In this document: positions 17,298 to 25,318 of the stretch, in pieces
Layout: each line of letters starts with the position of its first letter
How positions within the stretch are numbered: position 1 is the stretch's first letter
Translations under genes and position numbers: made by a program
Notes under the pieces: generated by a model
Told to the model about the DNA's origin: nothing
Seen by the model: the letters and a program-made list of their open reading frames with translations, nothing else
Database searches by the model: none
Source: Streptomyces cinerochromogenes
GTDB taxonomy: Bacteria > Actinomycetota > Actinomycetes > Streptomycetales > Streptomycetaceae
Reading direction: 5' to 3'
Assembly: GCF_014648635.1 (NCBI RefSeq)
Contig: NZ_BMRM01000019.1
Location: 124,001-188,000 of the forward strand
DNA length: 64,000 nt

Positions 17298-18356
17298 TCA
17301 GCCGGTGCCGGCCGGGCGGCACTCGAGCACCGCCCAGCGGCCGGGTACGGGGTCGTTCACGAGCTCCAGCCCGGCCGCCGCCAGCAGGGCGCGCCACTGC
17401 TCCTCGTCGCGCTCGCGGCCGCCGAAGCGGAGCATCATGTCCAGGTCGAGCAGCTTGCCGCGGTCCCACCGGCCGGCCGGCCCCACCAGGAACTCGCAGA
17501 TCAGCAGCCGTCCGCCGGGCCGGTCCGCCAGTGCCTCGCGGATCCGGCCGAGGATGCGTACGGCGTGTTCGTCGTCCCAGTCGTGCAGGACGGCCTTGAG
17601 GACGTAGGCGTCCGCGCCGGGCGGCAGCGCCTCGAAGAAGTCCCCGGCCACCACCTCCGCGCGGTCGGCGACGCCCGCCGCGTCGAGCAGCTTGCCGGCC
17701 TCCTCCGCCACGGCGGGCCGGTCGACGAGCGTGCCGGTGCTGCCGGGGTGGCGCTTGAGGACCTCGGCCAGGAAGTAGCCGTGGCCGCCGCCCACGTCGG
17801 TGATGCGGGGGAAGCGCCCGAAGTCGAAGCCGTCCAGCAGCATCGCGGTCGTGGCCCGGCTCATGCCGGTCATCGCCCGGTCGAACAGGGCGCCCGTCCG
17901 CGGGTTCTGCTCCAGGTGCGCGAAGAAGCCGTGCCCGAAGACGTCCTCGAAGGCGGGCTCGCCGGTGCGCACGGTGTGGATCAGCCGGCCGTACGAGCGC
18001 CACATCACGTCGTCGCCGTTGTAGAGCACCATGTCCCGCTGGCTGCCGGGGACGTCGGAGCGCAGCGCCTGGCTGAGTTCCGTCAGGCCGTACCGCCCGT
18101 CGGGTGCCTCCTCGAACAGGCCGAAGGCCGCGGCCACGCGGAGCACCCGGCCGAGGCTGTCGGTGTGGGCGTCGGTGCGCGCGGCGAGCGTGGGGACGTC
18201 GAGCGGGCCGTCCGCCAGTTCGTCGGCGATGCCGAGCTCGGCGACCACGTGCAGTACGCGGGAGATCCGCGTGCCGTCGGTGAGCAGCAGCAGCCGCACA
18301 TGGGGTGGCAGCGCCCCTGCCATCGGCGGGCCGACCACGCCGGTCATTGCGTCCAC
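17298..18356 (-). CDS. SAM-dependent O-methyltransferase (AdoMet_MT_2 type)
   Basis: A 352-residue enzyme of the TcmN/DnrK/carminomycin-4-O-methyltransferase family. An N-terminal winged-helix dimerisation domain (VLHVVAELGIADELADGPLD) precedes the SAM-binding motif ITDVGGGHGYFLAEVLKRHP. Further blocks are the catalytic-region VLKAVLHDWDDEHAVRILGRI and LLICEFLV. It should methylate a phenolic hydroxyl of the polyketide. Start is GTG at 18356 with GGAG upstream; an ATG three codons later is the alternative. Confidence 0.9.
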   Translation of the reverse strand: MDAMTGVVGPPMAGALPPHVRLLLLTDGTRISRVLHVVAELGIADELADGPLDVPTLAARTDAHTDSLGRVLRVAAAFGLFEEAPDGRYGLTELSQALRSDVPGSQRDMVLYNGDDVMWRSYGRLIHTVRTGEPAFEDVFGHGFFAHLEQNPRTGALFDRAMTGMSRATTAMLLDGFDFGRFPRITDVGGGHGYFLAEVLKRHPGSTGTLVDRPAVAEEAGKLLDAAGVADRAEVVAGDFFEALPPGADAYVLKAVLHDWDDEHAVRILGRIREALADRPGGRLLICEFLVGPAGRWDRGKLLDLDMMLRFGGRERDEEQWRALLAAAGLELVNDPVPGRWAVLECRPAGTG

Positions 18357-18399
18357 AGGGTTCTCCTGGTTCTTCCGGGGACGGGGGTGGATGAGGAGA

Positions 18400-18419
18400 C
18401 CGTCAGAACGGTCTGACGG
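18400..18419 (-). other. Short hairpin between DUF1772 and O-methyltransferase genes
   Basis: An 8-bp inverted repeat (18400-18407 with 18412-18419) with loop ACGG lies between two co-directional genes of the operon. It could be a weak terminator, an attenuator or a processing site. No T-run follows. Confidence 0.4.
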
Positions 18420-18423
18420 GGCA

Positions 18424-18909
18424 TCACATCAAGGTGGCGGCCGCGCCGACGTTGACGACCAGCGCCGACACGGCCAGCGCGCCGCGCACGCGGTTCCAGC
18501 GGATCCAGCGCTCGCGCGGGTCGCGCGCGGCGAAGTCGGCCGGCAGCCGCCGGGCGTCGAGGGTCGACAGCCAGCGGTTGATGGGGACGTTCTTGGTGAG
18601 CGACACCGTCATGGCGCTCGCGAGGAGCACCGCCGCCAGCGCCGCGAGCACCCGGACGACCGCGTCACCGCCGGGCAGGGCGACCAGGGCCACGTCGCAC
18701 AGCAGGCAACTGAGCAGCGACACCGGCATGAACGGGTCGAAACGGGTCACGAGGCCCTGGTGGACCGGCACGTACATGCTGGTGGGGAGGGTCGTGAAGA
18801 GCGGTGCGGCGAGCACCGAGACCGACAGGCCACCCGCCGCCAGGCCGCCGGCGAACAAGGCCAGGGGCATCAGAACGTGCGTGGGCTGCAACGTGGTCAC
18901 CTCCGACAT
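18424..18909 (-). CDS. DUF1772 membrane protein (anthrone-oxygenase-like), first copy
   Basis: A 161-residue four-helix membrane protein with the DUF1772 pattern: small-residue-rich first helix, then KNVPINRWL and a charged RDPRERWIRWNRVRGALAVSAL helix. Fungal DUF1772 proteins such as HypC oxidise anthrones to anthraquinones. By analogy this may oxidise an aromatic polyketide at the membrane. The start MSEVTT (ATG at 18909) is used. First gene of the minus-strand operon that ends at 15853; SARP-type repeats lie 49-77 bp upstream. Confidence 0.75.
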   Translation of the reverse strand: MSEVTTLQPTHVLMPLALFAGGLAAGGLSVSVLAAPLFTTLPTSMYVPVHQGLVTRFDPFMPVSLLSCLLCDVALVALPGGDAVVRVLAALAAVLLASAMTVSLTKNVPINRWLSTLDARRLPADFAARDPRERWIRWNRVRGALAVSALVVNVGAAATLM

Positions 18910-18957
18910 GGCCGCCGCCCGGCGCGGCGAACTGGTGTCACGACTCTCGGAGCCGCC

Positions 18958-18986
18958 GGTCGAAGAGGACTCGACGGCGGCTCGAC
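18958..18986 (-). promoter_or_regulatory. Triple SARP-type repeat upstream of DUF1772 operon
   Basis: On the minus strand three heptamers, GTCGAGC, GTCGAGT and TTCGACC, follow one another with an exact 11-bp period, 49-77 bp before the start of the DUF1772 gene at 18909. Confidence 0.65.
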
Positions 18987-19017
18987 GCCCGGCGGTGCCC
19001 GGCCCCGGCGCCGGTTC

Positions 19018-19046
19018 GTTGAGTGCCGCTCCACGGCGCATCGAGC
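19018..19046 (+). promoter_or_regulatory. SARP-type repeat upstream of second DUF1772 gene
   Basis: On the + strand GTTGAGT, CTCCACG and ATCGAGC occur with an 11-bp period, 57-85 bp before the start at 19103. The middle heptamer is poor, so this site is less certain than the minus-strand array beside it. Confidence 0.45.
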
Positions 19047-19102
19047 CGGGCGGGCCAGGGTGACGGTCGACAACCCACTGCCGTTCGGAGTCGTGATGCT
19101 TC

Positions 19103-19552
19103 GTGTTTGCTGAACAAGTGCTCACCGGGACGGTGCTCGTCGGAACGGGCACCGTCACCGGGATCTTCGTGGCGGTGGCGGTGAGCGTCGCCCCGGCGAT
19201 GGCGGCCATGGAGCGCGCCGACTACCTGCGCGCCCATGCGCTGCTGGGCAAGGGCTACCACCCGCTGATGCCGATCCTGGTCAACGTCGTCACCCTCAGC
19301 GGGTTCGCCCTGGCGTGGCTCGCCGGGCCGCCGGCCCGGTGGCTGTTCCCCCTGGCGTCGGCGCTGCTCATCGGGGTGCAGGCGGTCTCGCACCTCGGGA
19401 ACGTCCCGATCAACCGGTCGCTGGGCGCGCTCGCCGCCGACGGGCCCTGGCAGGATCCGCGGCCGCTGTGGCGCGCCTGGCACCGGCTGCGCACCGCCCT
19501 CGCGCTCCTCGCACTGCTCACCGACACCGTCGCGGTGCTCGCCGCCCGCTGA
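19103..19552 (+). CDS. DUF1772 membrane protein (anthrone-oxygenase-like), second copy
   Basis: A 149-residue four-helix membrane protein. It shares with its divergent neighbour the diagnostic NVPINRSLG motif (KNVPINRWL in the other copy) and a Trp-rich W..WHRLRTALALLALL helix. Start is GTG at 19103; no better ATG exists. It precedes the SchA/CurD-like gene by 16 nt and probably shares its transcript. Role as for the first copy: candidate cofactor-independent anthrone-type oxygenase. The two may act as a pair or on successive positions. Confidence 0.75.
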   Translation: MFAEQVLTGTVLVGTGTVTGIFVAVAVSVAPAMAAMERADYLRAHALLGKGYHPLMPILVNVVTLSGFALAWLAGPPARWLFPLASALLIGVQAVSHLGNVPINRSLGALAADGPWQDPRPLWRAWHRLRTALALLALLTDTVAVLAAR

Positions 19553-19568
19553 AGAGGAAGGAAGCCGC

Positions 19569-20309
19569 ATGCCACTGGACGCGATCACCTACCGCGTCAA
19601 AGCCGGTCACGAGGACCGGCTCATCGAGGTGTTCTCCCCGCGCAACTTCACCCGGGTCGACTCGCCCGTCATCAGGGACGCAGGCGGCCGGACGGTCGGG
19701 ATGCTGCTCGGCACGGGGCTGTTCGTGCAGGGCGAGACCCTGGTGAGAGTCATCCACCACGACGGTGTCCCCGCGGCGCAGATCGCCCGCCACATGTCCG
19801 TGCAGGAGGGTGTGCGCGCGGCGGAGCGGGCGATCCAGCCCTGGCTGACCGAGCCGCGCGACACCGAGACCGAGCAGGGCTTCCGGGACCACTTCCACCG
19901 CAGCCTGATGCTCGTGCTGGAGCAGGACAGTCCCGACGAGCGGCCGGCGGCCGGCACGGTGGCGTTGCGCTATCCGCTGCGCCCCGGGGCGGGCGCCGAA
20001 CTCGCCGACGCCCGGGACGTCCGCGGCCGCGGCACACCGCTGCGGGTGTCCCCCGACCACCCGACGATCGTGCGCACCGCCCTGTTCCTGCAGCAGGACA
20101 CCTTGGTGCGGGTGGTCCAGTACGACGGCCACCCCTACGACGTCGTCGGCTACCTGTCGGACCGGTGCCACGGCGAGAAGGCCGAGGCCTGGCTGGCGGA
20201 CTACCTGCTCGACCCGAGCCGGCCCGTGGACCCGGACGCCTACCTGGTCCGCGCGCACGAGCAGGCGATGACGTCCATCGCGCACATGTCGGTCCTCGGC
20301 GTGGAGTGA
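19569..20309 (+). CDS. SchA/CurD-like domain protein (WhiE-OrfI-like)
   Basis: A 246-residue protein with two tandem SchA/CurD-like domains: FVQGETLVRVIHHDGVPAAQIARHMS in the first half, LQQDTLVRVVQYDGHPYDVVGYLS in the second. Such proteins are found almost only in type II PKS clusters of the spore-pigment and pentangular type, where they are thought to help oxygenation or cyclisation; the biochemistry is not settled. Good ribosome-binding site (GGAAGGAAG) before the ATG. Confidence 0.85.
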   Translation: MPLDAITYRVKAGHEDRLIEVFSPRNFTRVDSPVIRDAGGRTVGMLLGTGLFVQGETLVRVIHHDGVPAAQIARHMSVQEGVRAAERAIQPWLTEPRDTETEQGFRDHFHRSLMLVLEQDSPDERPAAGTVALRYPLRPGAGAELADARDVRGRGTPLRVSPDHPTIVRTALFLQQDTLVRVVQYDGHPYDVVGYLSDRCHGEKAEAWLADYLLDPSRPVDPDAYLVRAHEQAMTSIAHMSVLGVE

Positions 20310-20357
20310 GACCCGGGCCGCCCTCGACGACGCGGCCCCCAGCGCACGGGCGATGAC

Positions 20358-20394
20358 GAAGCCGCCGCCGGGTCCGGGACCCGGCGGCGGCTTC
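20358..20394. terminator. Bidirectional terminator hairpin
   Basis: A perfect 18-bp inverted repeat (20358-20375 with 20377-20394), practically a palindrome, lies between the convergent SchA/CurD-like and SCP2 genes. Confidence 0.85.
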
Positions 20395-20409
20395 CGCCGT
20401 GGCGGACGG

Positions 20410-20844
20410 TCAGGTCTCGGGGTGGTCGAACCACTCTCCCAGCTTGGTGCCCATCAGGGGGCTGCCGCTCAGCCTGAGCTTCCCGGTCAGGAACGCCTTG
20501 GCGCCGGGCAGCTTGCCGACCCCCATGGCGATCATGTCGGGCAGCTTGATGCCGATGGTGATGTCGGGTGCCTCGTGCTGTCCCGCACCGCAGCCGCAGG
20601 TGCCGTCCTCGACGTGCACGTAGTACGGCTTCCGGCCGGTGGAGGTGGCGATGTCGAACTGGAAGGTGCCCTTCTCGCCGCCGGCCTTCTCGGGGTTGAA
20701 CTCCGAGACCAGCAGGTCGAACAGGAGCCGAAGAGTGGCGTCCACCCCTCCGGGGCGCTGGGCCACGGCCGCTTCCAGCTCCCTGGCCGGCGTCGACTCC
20801 ACGAGTTCGATCAGGTCGGTCACGTCCTGCTGCTGTGTGGTCAT
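20410..20844 (-). CDS. SCP2 sterol-carrier-domain protein, first copy
   Basis: A 144-residue SCP2-type lipid-binding protein (GEKGTFQFDIATSTGRKPYYVHV, APDITIGIKLPDMIAMGVGK, AFLTGKLRLSGSPLMGTKL). The fold forms a hydrophobic tunnel for lipids. A Cys-rich CGCG turn sits in the middle. It is the last gene of the long PKS operon and overlaps the ABM stop by four bases. It may bind the hydrophobic polyketide or a precursor. A paralogue is at 31739. Confidence 0.85.
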   Translation of the reverse strand: MTTQQQDVTDLIELVESTPARELEAAVAQRPGGVDATLRLLFDLLVSEFNPEKAGGEKGTFQFDIATSTGRKPYYVHVEDGTCGCGAGQHEAPDITIGIKLPDMIAMGVGKLPGAKAFLTGKLRLSGSPLMGTKLGEWFDHPET

Positions 20845-21185
20845 GCCGTTCTCCCTGGTTGCTCGGCCGCGGCCGTCGCGGCGGGTGACAGGTGGTGCAG
20901 GGGCTCCAGCAGACGCATCTCGCCGGCGGTCCGCATCGGCCACAGCCGCTTCAGGTACGCCTGCTGCTCCGGGCTCTGCTCGAACGCCCGGAACGCCGGC
21001 TCGTCCGTCCAGTCCGTCAGCACGGTGTACACGCCCGGCTGGTCGACCTGGCGCAGGAGCTGCTGGCCGTGGTTGTGCGGGAAGCGGCGCACGGTCTGCG
21101 CGTGGCCGCGCCACAGCTCCTCGAACTCGGCCTCGCGGCCCGCGCTGATCTCGATGCGCAGGGCGACCCGCAGTCCCGCCGTCAC
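20841..21185 (-). CDS. ABM-type monooxygenase, third copy
   Basis: A 114-residue ABM-domain protein (LRVALRIEISAGREAEFEELW, VYTVLTDWTDEPAFRAFEQSPEQ). The GTG start at 21185 overlaps the cyclase stop. Its place directly behind the core PKS and cyclase suggests an early step, such as quinone formation or ring-closure assistance during assembly. Confidence 0.82.
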   Translation of the reverse strand: MTAGLRVALRIEISAGREAEFEELWRGHAQTVRRFPHNHGQQLLRQVDQPGVYTVLTDWTDEPAFRAFEQSPEQQAYLKRLWPMRTAGEMRLLEPLHHLSPAATAAAEQPGRTA

Positions 21186-21649
21186 CGCTCCTCCCGTCCC
21201 CGGTCGGCGGCGGCCTTCTCGACGAGTTCCTTGATCCGGGCCATCTCCCTGCGCGTGTTGCGGTTGAGCCGCTCCGTCATCTCCGCGTCCCCGAAGGGCA
21301 GTCCCGGCCGCACGGCGAACTCCTGCTGCCAGCGCATCTCGACGCCGGACCCGGTCTGCCGGTACTGCCAGAACAGGTTCATGTGGGTGAAGGGACCGGT
21401 CTCGATCCGGCGGGCCCGGACCGTGCGGGTGACCGGGTCGGGGGTGCGTTCGGAGACCCAGCTCCACACGTCGCCGTTGTCGTCGGGACGCAGCGTGAGC
21501 CGGAACCGGACGGTGTCGCCCTCCCGCGCCAGGATCTCGGCCGCCGAGTACTCCGAGAACAGTTCCGGCCAGGACTCGACGTCGTTGGTCATCTCCCACA
21601 CCAGGTCCAGGGGAGCGTCGATGACGACCGAGTTGTCGGTGGTGGCCAT
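21182..21649 (-). CDS. Aromatase/cyclase, SRPBCC (TcmN N-domain-like)
   Basis: A 155-residue START/SRPBCC-fold polyketide cyclase (VVIDAPLDLVWEMTNDVESWPELFSEYSAAEI, RRIETGPFTHMNLFWQY, TERLNRNTRREMARIKELVE). Homologues such as TcmN and WhiE-OrfVI fold the poly-beta-keto chain and aromatise the first ring(s) within a single domain. ATG at 21649 shares its A with the ACP stop, indicating tight coupling. With the TcmI-like cyclase it argues for a tetracenomycin-like or pentangular folding mode. Confidence 0.9.
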   Translation of the reverse strand: MATTDNSVVIDAPLDLVWEMTNDVESWPELFSEYSAAEILAREGDTVRFRLTLRPDDNGDVWSWVSERTPDPVTRTVRARRIETGPFTHMNLFWQYRQTGSGVEMRWQQEFAVRPGLPFGDAEMTERLNRNTRREMARIKELVEKAAADRGREER

Positions 21650-21903
21650 CAGGCGACCGCCAGACGCGCGTTGACGTAGTCCAGCACGGCCTGCGGCGAG
21701 TCCATCTCCTCGATGGCCTCGTCGGGGATCTTCAGCCCGTACTGCCGCTGGATCTGGCTGGCGATCTCCAGCACCGCGAGCGAGTCGTAGCCGATCTCCG
21801 TGAAGGCGACGGTGAGCCGGCCCTCCACCAGCTCCTCGGCCTCCCCCTCACCGACCGCGGTGGTCATGATCTGCTTCAGGTCGTCGAAGGTCATGCTGCT
21901 CAT
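21649..21903 (-). CDS. Acyl carrier protein of the type II PKS
   Basis: An 84-residue ACP with phosphopantetheine attachment Ser in IGYDSLAVLE (Ser 41 by count) and usual helices. It would carry the growing polyketide between KS-alpha/KS-beta and the cyclases and be primed by the AcpS-like enzyme at 8951. Follows KS-beta by 54 nt in the operon. Confidence 0.93.
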   Translation of the reverse strand: MSSMTFDDLKQIMTTAVGEGEAEELVEGRLTVAFTEIGYDSLAVLEIASQIQRQYGLKIPDEAIEEMDSPQAVLDYVNARLAVA

Positions 21904-21957
21904 GGGTTCGCTTCCTCCTGGGCATGGGGTGCTGTGAAGGGTGCGTACGGGTGGTTC

Positions 21958-23169
21958 TCACGCGGAGCGCAGGACGACGGCGGCGTTGAACCCGCCGTAG
22001 CCGCGCGCCAGGACGAGCGCGGTGCGCAGGGCGGCGCGCCGGGGCCGGTCCGTCACCACGTCGAGGCGGTGCGCGGGGTCGGCGGCCGTGTTGACGGCCG
22101 GCGGGATGATCTGGTCCCGCAGCGCCAGCACCGCGGCGGCCACGTCGAGCGGTGCGCCGCCGGCGTACAGGCGGCCCGTCATGGTCTTGGGGACGCTCAC
22201 GGGTACGCTGCCGGGACCGAACACGGTGTTGATGGCCTCCGCCTCCTGGCGGTCGAGCTCCGGAACCCCGTGGCCGTCGGCGAGGACGACGTCGACGTCG
22301 GCGGGCCGCAGCCCCGCGTCGGCGAGGGCCAGTTCGATCGCCCTGCGCAGGCCCGGCGGGCGGCCGGAGCCGGGGCGCGGGTCGAAGGTCGCGGCGTACC
22401 CGGCGATGAGCGCGTAGACCTGGGGGGCGGACCGGGCGCGGGCCTGGTCGAGGCTCTCCACCACCAGGATCGCCCCGCCCTCGCCGGGCACGTAGCCGCT
22501 CGCCTCGCGGTCGAAGGGCACGAACGCGCGGTCCGGACGGTGCCGTTCGCTGAGCCGGCCGTTGGAGAGCTGGCAGACCAGTCCGTACGGCGACAGGGAG
22601 GCGTCGGTGCCGCCGGACAGCACCACCCGCGTGCCCCGGGCGAGGACGCGCCGGGCCTGCGCGAGCACGTCCAGGCCGCCCGCCTGCTCGGAGCAGAGCA
22701 CGCCGCAGGGACCGCGCATGCCGTGCCGGATGGACAGCTGGCCGGTGGTGGCCGCGTAGAACCAGGCGATGGACATGTAGGCGCCCACGGCCTGCGGGCC
22801 TTCGCTGTAGAGCTTCTGCAGCTCGCGCTGGCCGAACTCGACGCCGCCGGAGGAGTTGGCGGTGATCACCGCCAGGTCCAGGTCGGCGAACGCGTCGGTG
22901 TCCAGCGAGGCGTCGGCCAGCGCCTCGTCGGCGGCCGCGAAGGCGTACTGCGTCATCGCGTCCGTCTCGCTGATGAGCCGGGCGGACGCGTGCTCGGCCG
23001 GGTCGAAGCCGGTGACCTCGCCGGCGACCCGGGTCGGGTAGCGGCTCGCGTCGAACCGGCTGATGGTGTCGAGGCCGGACTTGCCGTCCAGGGTCGCCTG
23101 CCACCACGACTCGCGGTCCGGGCCGTTGGGCGCGACGACGCCGACACCGGTGATGACGGACGCGGTCAT
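21958..23169 (-). CDS. Type II PKS ketosynthase beta (chain length factor)
   Basis: A 403-residue KS-beta. The ketosynthase fold is clear, but the active-site Cys position is Gln (LCSEQAGGLD), as in chain-length factors, which decarboxylate malonyl-ACP and set chain length. It overlaps the KS-alpha stop by four bases (ATGA), the universal alpha-beta arrangement. Chain length cannot be read with confidence by eye. Confidence 0.94.
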   Translation of the reverse strand: MTASVITGVGVVAPNGPDRESWWQATLDGKSGLDTISRFDASRYPTRVAGEVTGFDPAEHASARLISETDAMTQYAFAAADEALADASLDTDAFADLDLAVITANSSGGVEFGQRELQKLYSEGPQAVGAYMSIAWFYAATTGQLSIRHGMRGPCGVLCSEQAGGLDVLAQARRVLARGTRVVLSGGTDASLSPYGLVCQLSNGRLSERHRPDRAFVPFDREASGYVPGEGGAILVVESLDQARARSAPQVYALIAGYAATFDPRPGSGRPPGLRRAIELALADAGLRPADVDVVLADGHGVPELDRQEAEAINTVFGPGSVPVSVPKTMTGRLYAGGAPLDVAAAVLALRDQIIPPAVNTAADPAHRLDVVTDRPRRAALRTALVLARGYGGFNAAVVLRSA

Positions 23170-24431
23170 CCGATCCTCCTCGGGGACGTGAGCACCACCG
23201 CGCTCTGGAATCCGCCGAACCCGCTGCCGACGCTCAGGACGACGTCCAGCTCGGCCTCACGCGCCGTCCGCGGTACGTAGTCGAGGTCGCACTCGGGGTC
23301 GCGTTCCTCGTAGTTGGCGGTGGGCGGCACCGTGCCGCGGTCGATGGCGAGGGCGCTCGCGGCGATCTCGATCGATCCGATGGAGCCCAGCGAGTGGCCC
23401 ACCATGGACTTGATGGAGCTGACCGGGATCCGGTAGGCGTGCTCGCCGAGGCTGCGCTTGTAGGCGGCGGTCTCGTGCCGGTCGTTCTGCCGGGTGCCCG
23501 AGCCGTGGGCGTTGCAGTAGTCGATCTCCTCCGGGTTGATCCGGGCCTCGTCGAGCGCGGCGGTGATCGCCTCGCCCATCTCCCGTCCGTCCGGCCGCAG
23601 TCCGGTCATGTGGTAGCCGTTGGCGCGCGCGGCGTACCCGGCGACCTCGCAGTAGACGCGGGCTCCGCGCCGGCGGGCGTGCTCCAGTTCCTCGATGACG
23701 AACACCGCCGAACCCTCGCCGAGGACGAGGCCGTTGCGTCGTCGGTCGAACGGCCTGCAGGCGTGTTCCGGGTCGTCGTTGCTGGTGGAGGAGGCACGCA
23801 GGGTGTCGAAGCACGACACGGTGATCGGATAGATCGGGGCGTCGGTGGCCCCGGCGACCATCACGTCCGCCGAGCCCTCGCGGATCAGGTCGACGGCGTA
23901 GCCGACCGCGTCGATGCCCGCGCAGCACCCGGAACTGACGACGGTCGCCGGGCCCTCGGCGCAGACGGCCCAGGCGACCTCCTTCGCGAGCGAGCTGGAC
24001 ATGACGTAGGAGTAGAGGTGCGGCTTCATGTACGACGGGTCGACCAGCCACTGACGGCCGTTGTCGCTGACCGTCCGGTACTCCTGCTCCATGGAGATGG
24101 CGTTGCCGACGCCGTTGCCGATGCTCACCCCGATCCGGTGGGCGTTGCGGTCGTCCGGTTCGAACCCGCTGTCCGCCAGTGCCTCGCGCGCGGCGACCAG
24201 GGCGAACTGGCCGGCCCGGTCGGTGCGCCGGATCTCCTGGTAGGACAGCCCCTCCCGCTCCGGGTCGAAGTCGCACTCGGCGCCGATCCGGCTGCGGAAC
24301 GGCGAGGGGTCGAAGAGGGTGATGCCCCGGGTCGCCGTGCGCCCCTCGACGATCATCTCCCAGAACGGTTCCCGGCCGGTCGGGCCCGGGGCGACGACCC
24401 CGATCCCGGTGATGACCGCACGGCCGGTCAT
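23166..24431 (-). CDS. Type II PKS ketosynthase alpha
   Basis: A 421-residue KS-alpha with active-site Cys in VVSSGCCAGIDAVGYA and the His-containing motifs NAHGSGTRQNDRHE and VGHSLGSIGSIE. It catalyses the Claisen condensations of malonyl units. It overlaps the upstream cupin stop by four bases. The order cupin, KS-alpha, KS-beta, ACP, cyclase resembles whiE and other spore-pigment or pentangular clusters. Confidence 0.95.
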   Translation of the reverse strand: MTGRAVITGIGVVAPGPTGREPFWEMIVEGRTATRGITLFDPSPFRSRIGAECDFDPEREGLSYQEIRRTDRAGQFALVAAREALADSGFEPDDRNAHRIGVSIGNGVGNAISMEQEYRTVSDNGRQWLVDPSYMKPHLYSYVMSSSLAKEVAWAVCAEGPATVVSSGCCAGIDAVGYAVDLIREGSADVMVAGATDAPIYPITVSCFDTLRASSTSNDDPEHACRPFDRRRNGLVLGEGSAVFVIEELEHARRRGARVYCEVAGYAARANGYHMTGLRPDGREMGEAITAALDEARINPEEIDYCNAHGSGTRQNDRHETAAYKRSLGEHAYRIPVSSIKSMVGHSLGSIGSIEIAASALAIDRGTVPPTANYEERDPECDLDYVPRTAREAELDVVLSVGSGFGGFQSAVVLTSPRRIG

Positions 24432-24853
24432 CGCACGTCCCCCACTTCGGGGAGCGAGCCCTCTCCGGGCAGCGGCTCGCAGTCGACGTGGCCCAGTTCC
24501 GGCCTCGGTGCGAGCGGCCCGAGGAAGAAGGTGACGAAGGCCTGCTCGGTCCCGTGGTTCTCGATGCGGTGCCGGACACCGATGGGCACCATGAAGGACT
24601 CGCCGGCCCGGAGTTCCAGTTCCCTGCCGTCGACCCGGAGCAGCAGCCGGCCCCGGACGACGTGGAAGAACTCCTCGGAGTAGGGGTGGTAGTGCTCGGA
24701 GACGTACTCGCCGGGCTCCAGCGTGCCGACGCCCATGAAACCCGAGGTGGCTCCGCAGGTCTTGGGGCTGAGCAGGACGCGCAGGTCGCCTCCGCGCCTG
24801 CGGTTGGCCGGCACGTCGTTCACGGCGATCTTGACGGGGTCGAAGGTCTGCAT
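24428..24853 (-). CDS. Cupin protein (CurC/WhiE-OrfII-like)
   Basis: A 141-residue single-domain cupin with metal-site residues in EHYHPYSEEFFHVVRG and HRIENHG. CurC-type cupins sit immediately upstream of KS-alpha in many spore-pigment and pentangular clusters; a cyclase or monooxygenase-assisting role has been proposed. Start at the ATG at 24853, in frame with coupling to KS-alpha. Confidence 0.85.
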   Translation of the reverse strand: MQTFDPVKIAVNDVPANRRRGGDLRVLLSPKTCGATSGFMGVGTLEPGEYVSEHYHPYSEEFFHVVRGRLLLRVDGRELELRAGESFMVPIGVRHRIENHGTEQAFVTFFLGPLAPRPELGHVDCEPLPGEGSLPEVGDVR

Positions 24854-24912
24854 AGGTGCTCCATGTGGGGACAGGGGCAGCGGCGGAATGCGGGGAACCG
24901 GCGGGGACGCCG

Positions 24913-25233
24913 TCACGGCGTCCAGGTGTAGAAGGGCTCGGCCATGGAGTCCTTCGGCTCGCGCCAGTTCGGGTCGTAGGGCGTCATGAACTCGGCGAGA
25001 CGGGTGTTGATGTCGGCGTAGAGCGGGTGGCTGCGGGCCTTGTAGAGCCGTTCGCCGATCGGCTCGTCCGCCTCCACGAGGTGGAAGTACAGGCCGTGGA
25101 ACCGGAACAGCGTGCGGCGCTGCACGCCGATCATGTGCGGCAGCTCGCTGGCGTCCGACTCGGCGAACAGTGCGGCCACCTTGTCGGCGTCGTCGTGGTT
25201 CATCCGCGCGACGATGAGGGTGCGGTGGGCCAT
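24913..25233 (-). CDS. TcmI-family polyketide cyclase
   Basis: A 106-residue ferredoxin-like cyclase of the TcmI/WhiE-OrfVII family (VARMNHDDADKVAALFAESD, RTLFRFHGLYFHLVE, DPNWREPKDSMAEPFYTW). TcmI closes the last ring of tetracenomycin F2; relatives close the later rings of pentangular polyphenols. Together with the TcmN-like enzyme this supports a product with four or more fused rings. Confidence 0.92.
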   Translation of the reverse strand: MAHRTLIVARMNHDDADKVAALFAESDASELPHMIGVQRRTLFRFHGLYFHLVEADEPIGERLYKARSHPLYADINTRLAEFMTPYDPNWREPKDSMAEPFYTWTP

Positions 25234-25318
25234 GGAGATCTCCCTTCGGAGCGGGGCACGGAACGAGGGGGCCGGCCACCGCGCTGAGAGCGGTCGCTCA
25301 GCTGTCCGGAAACGATCC

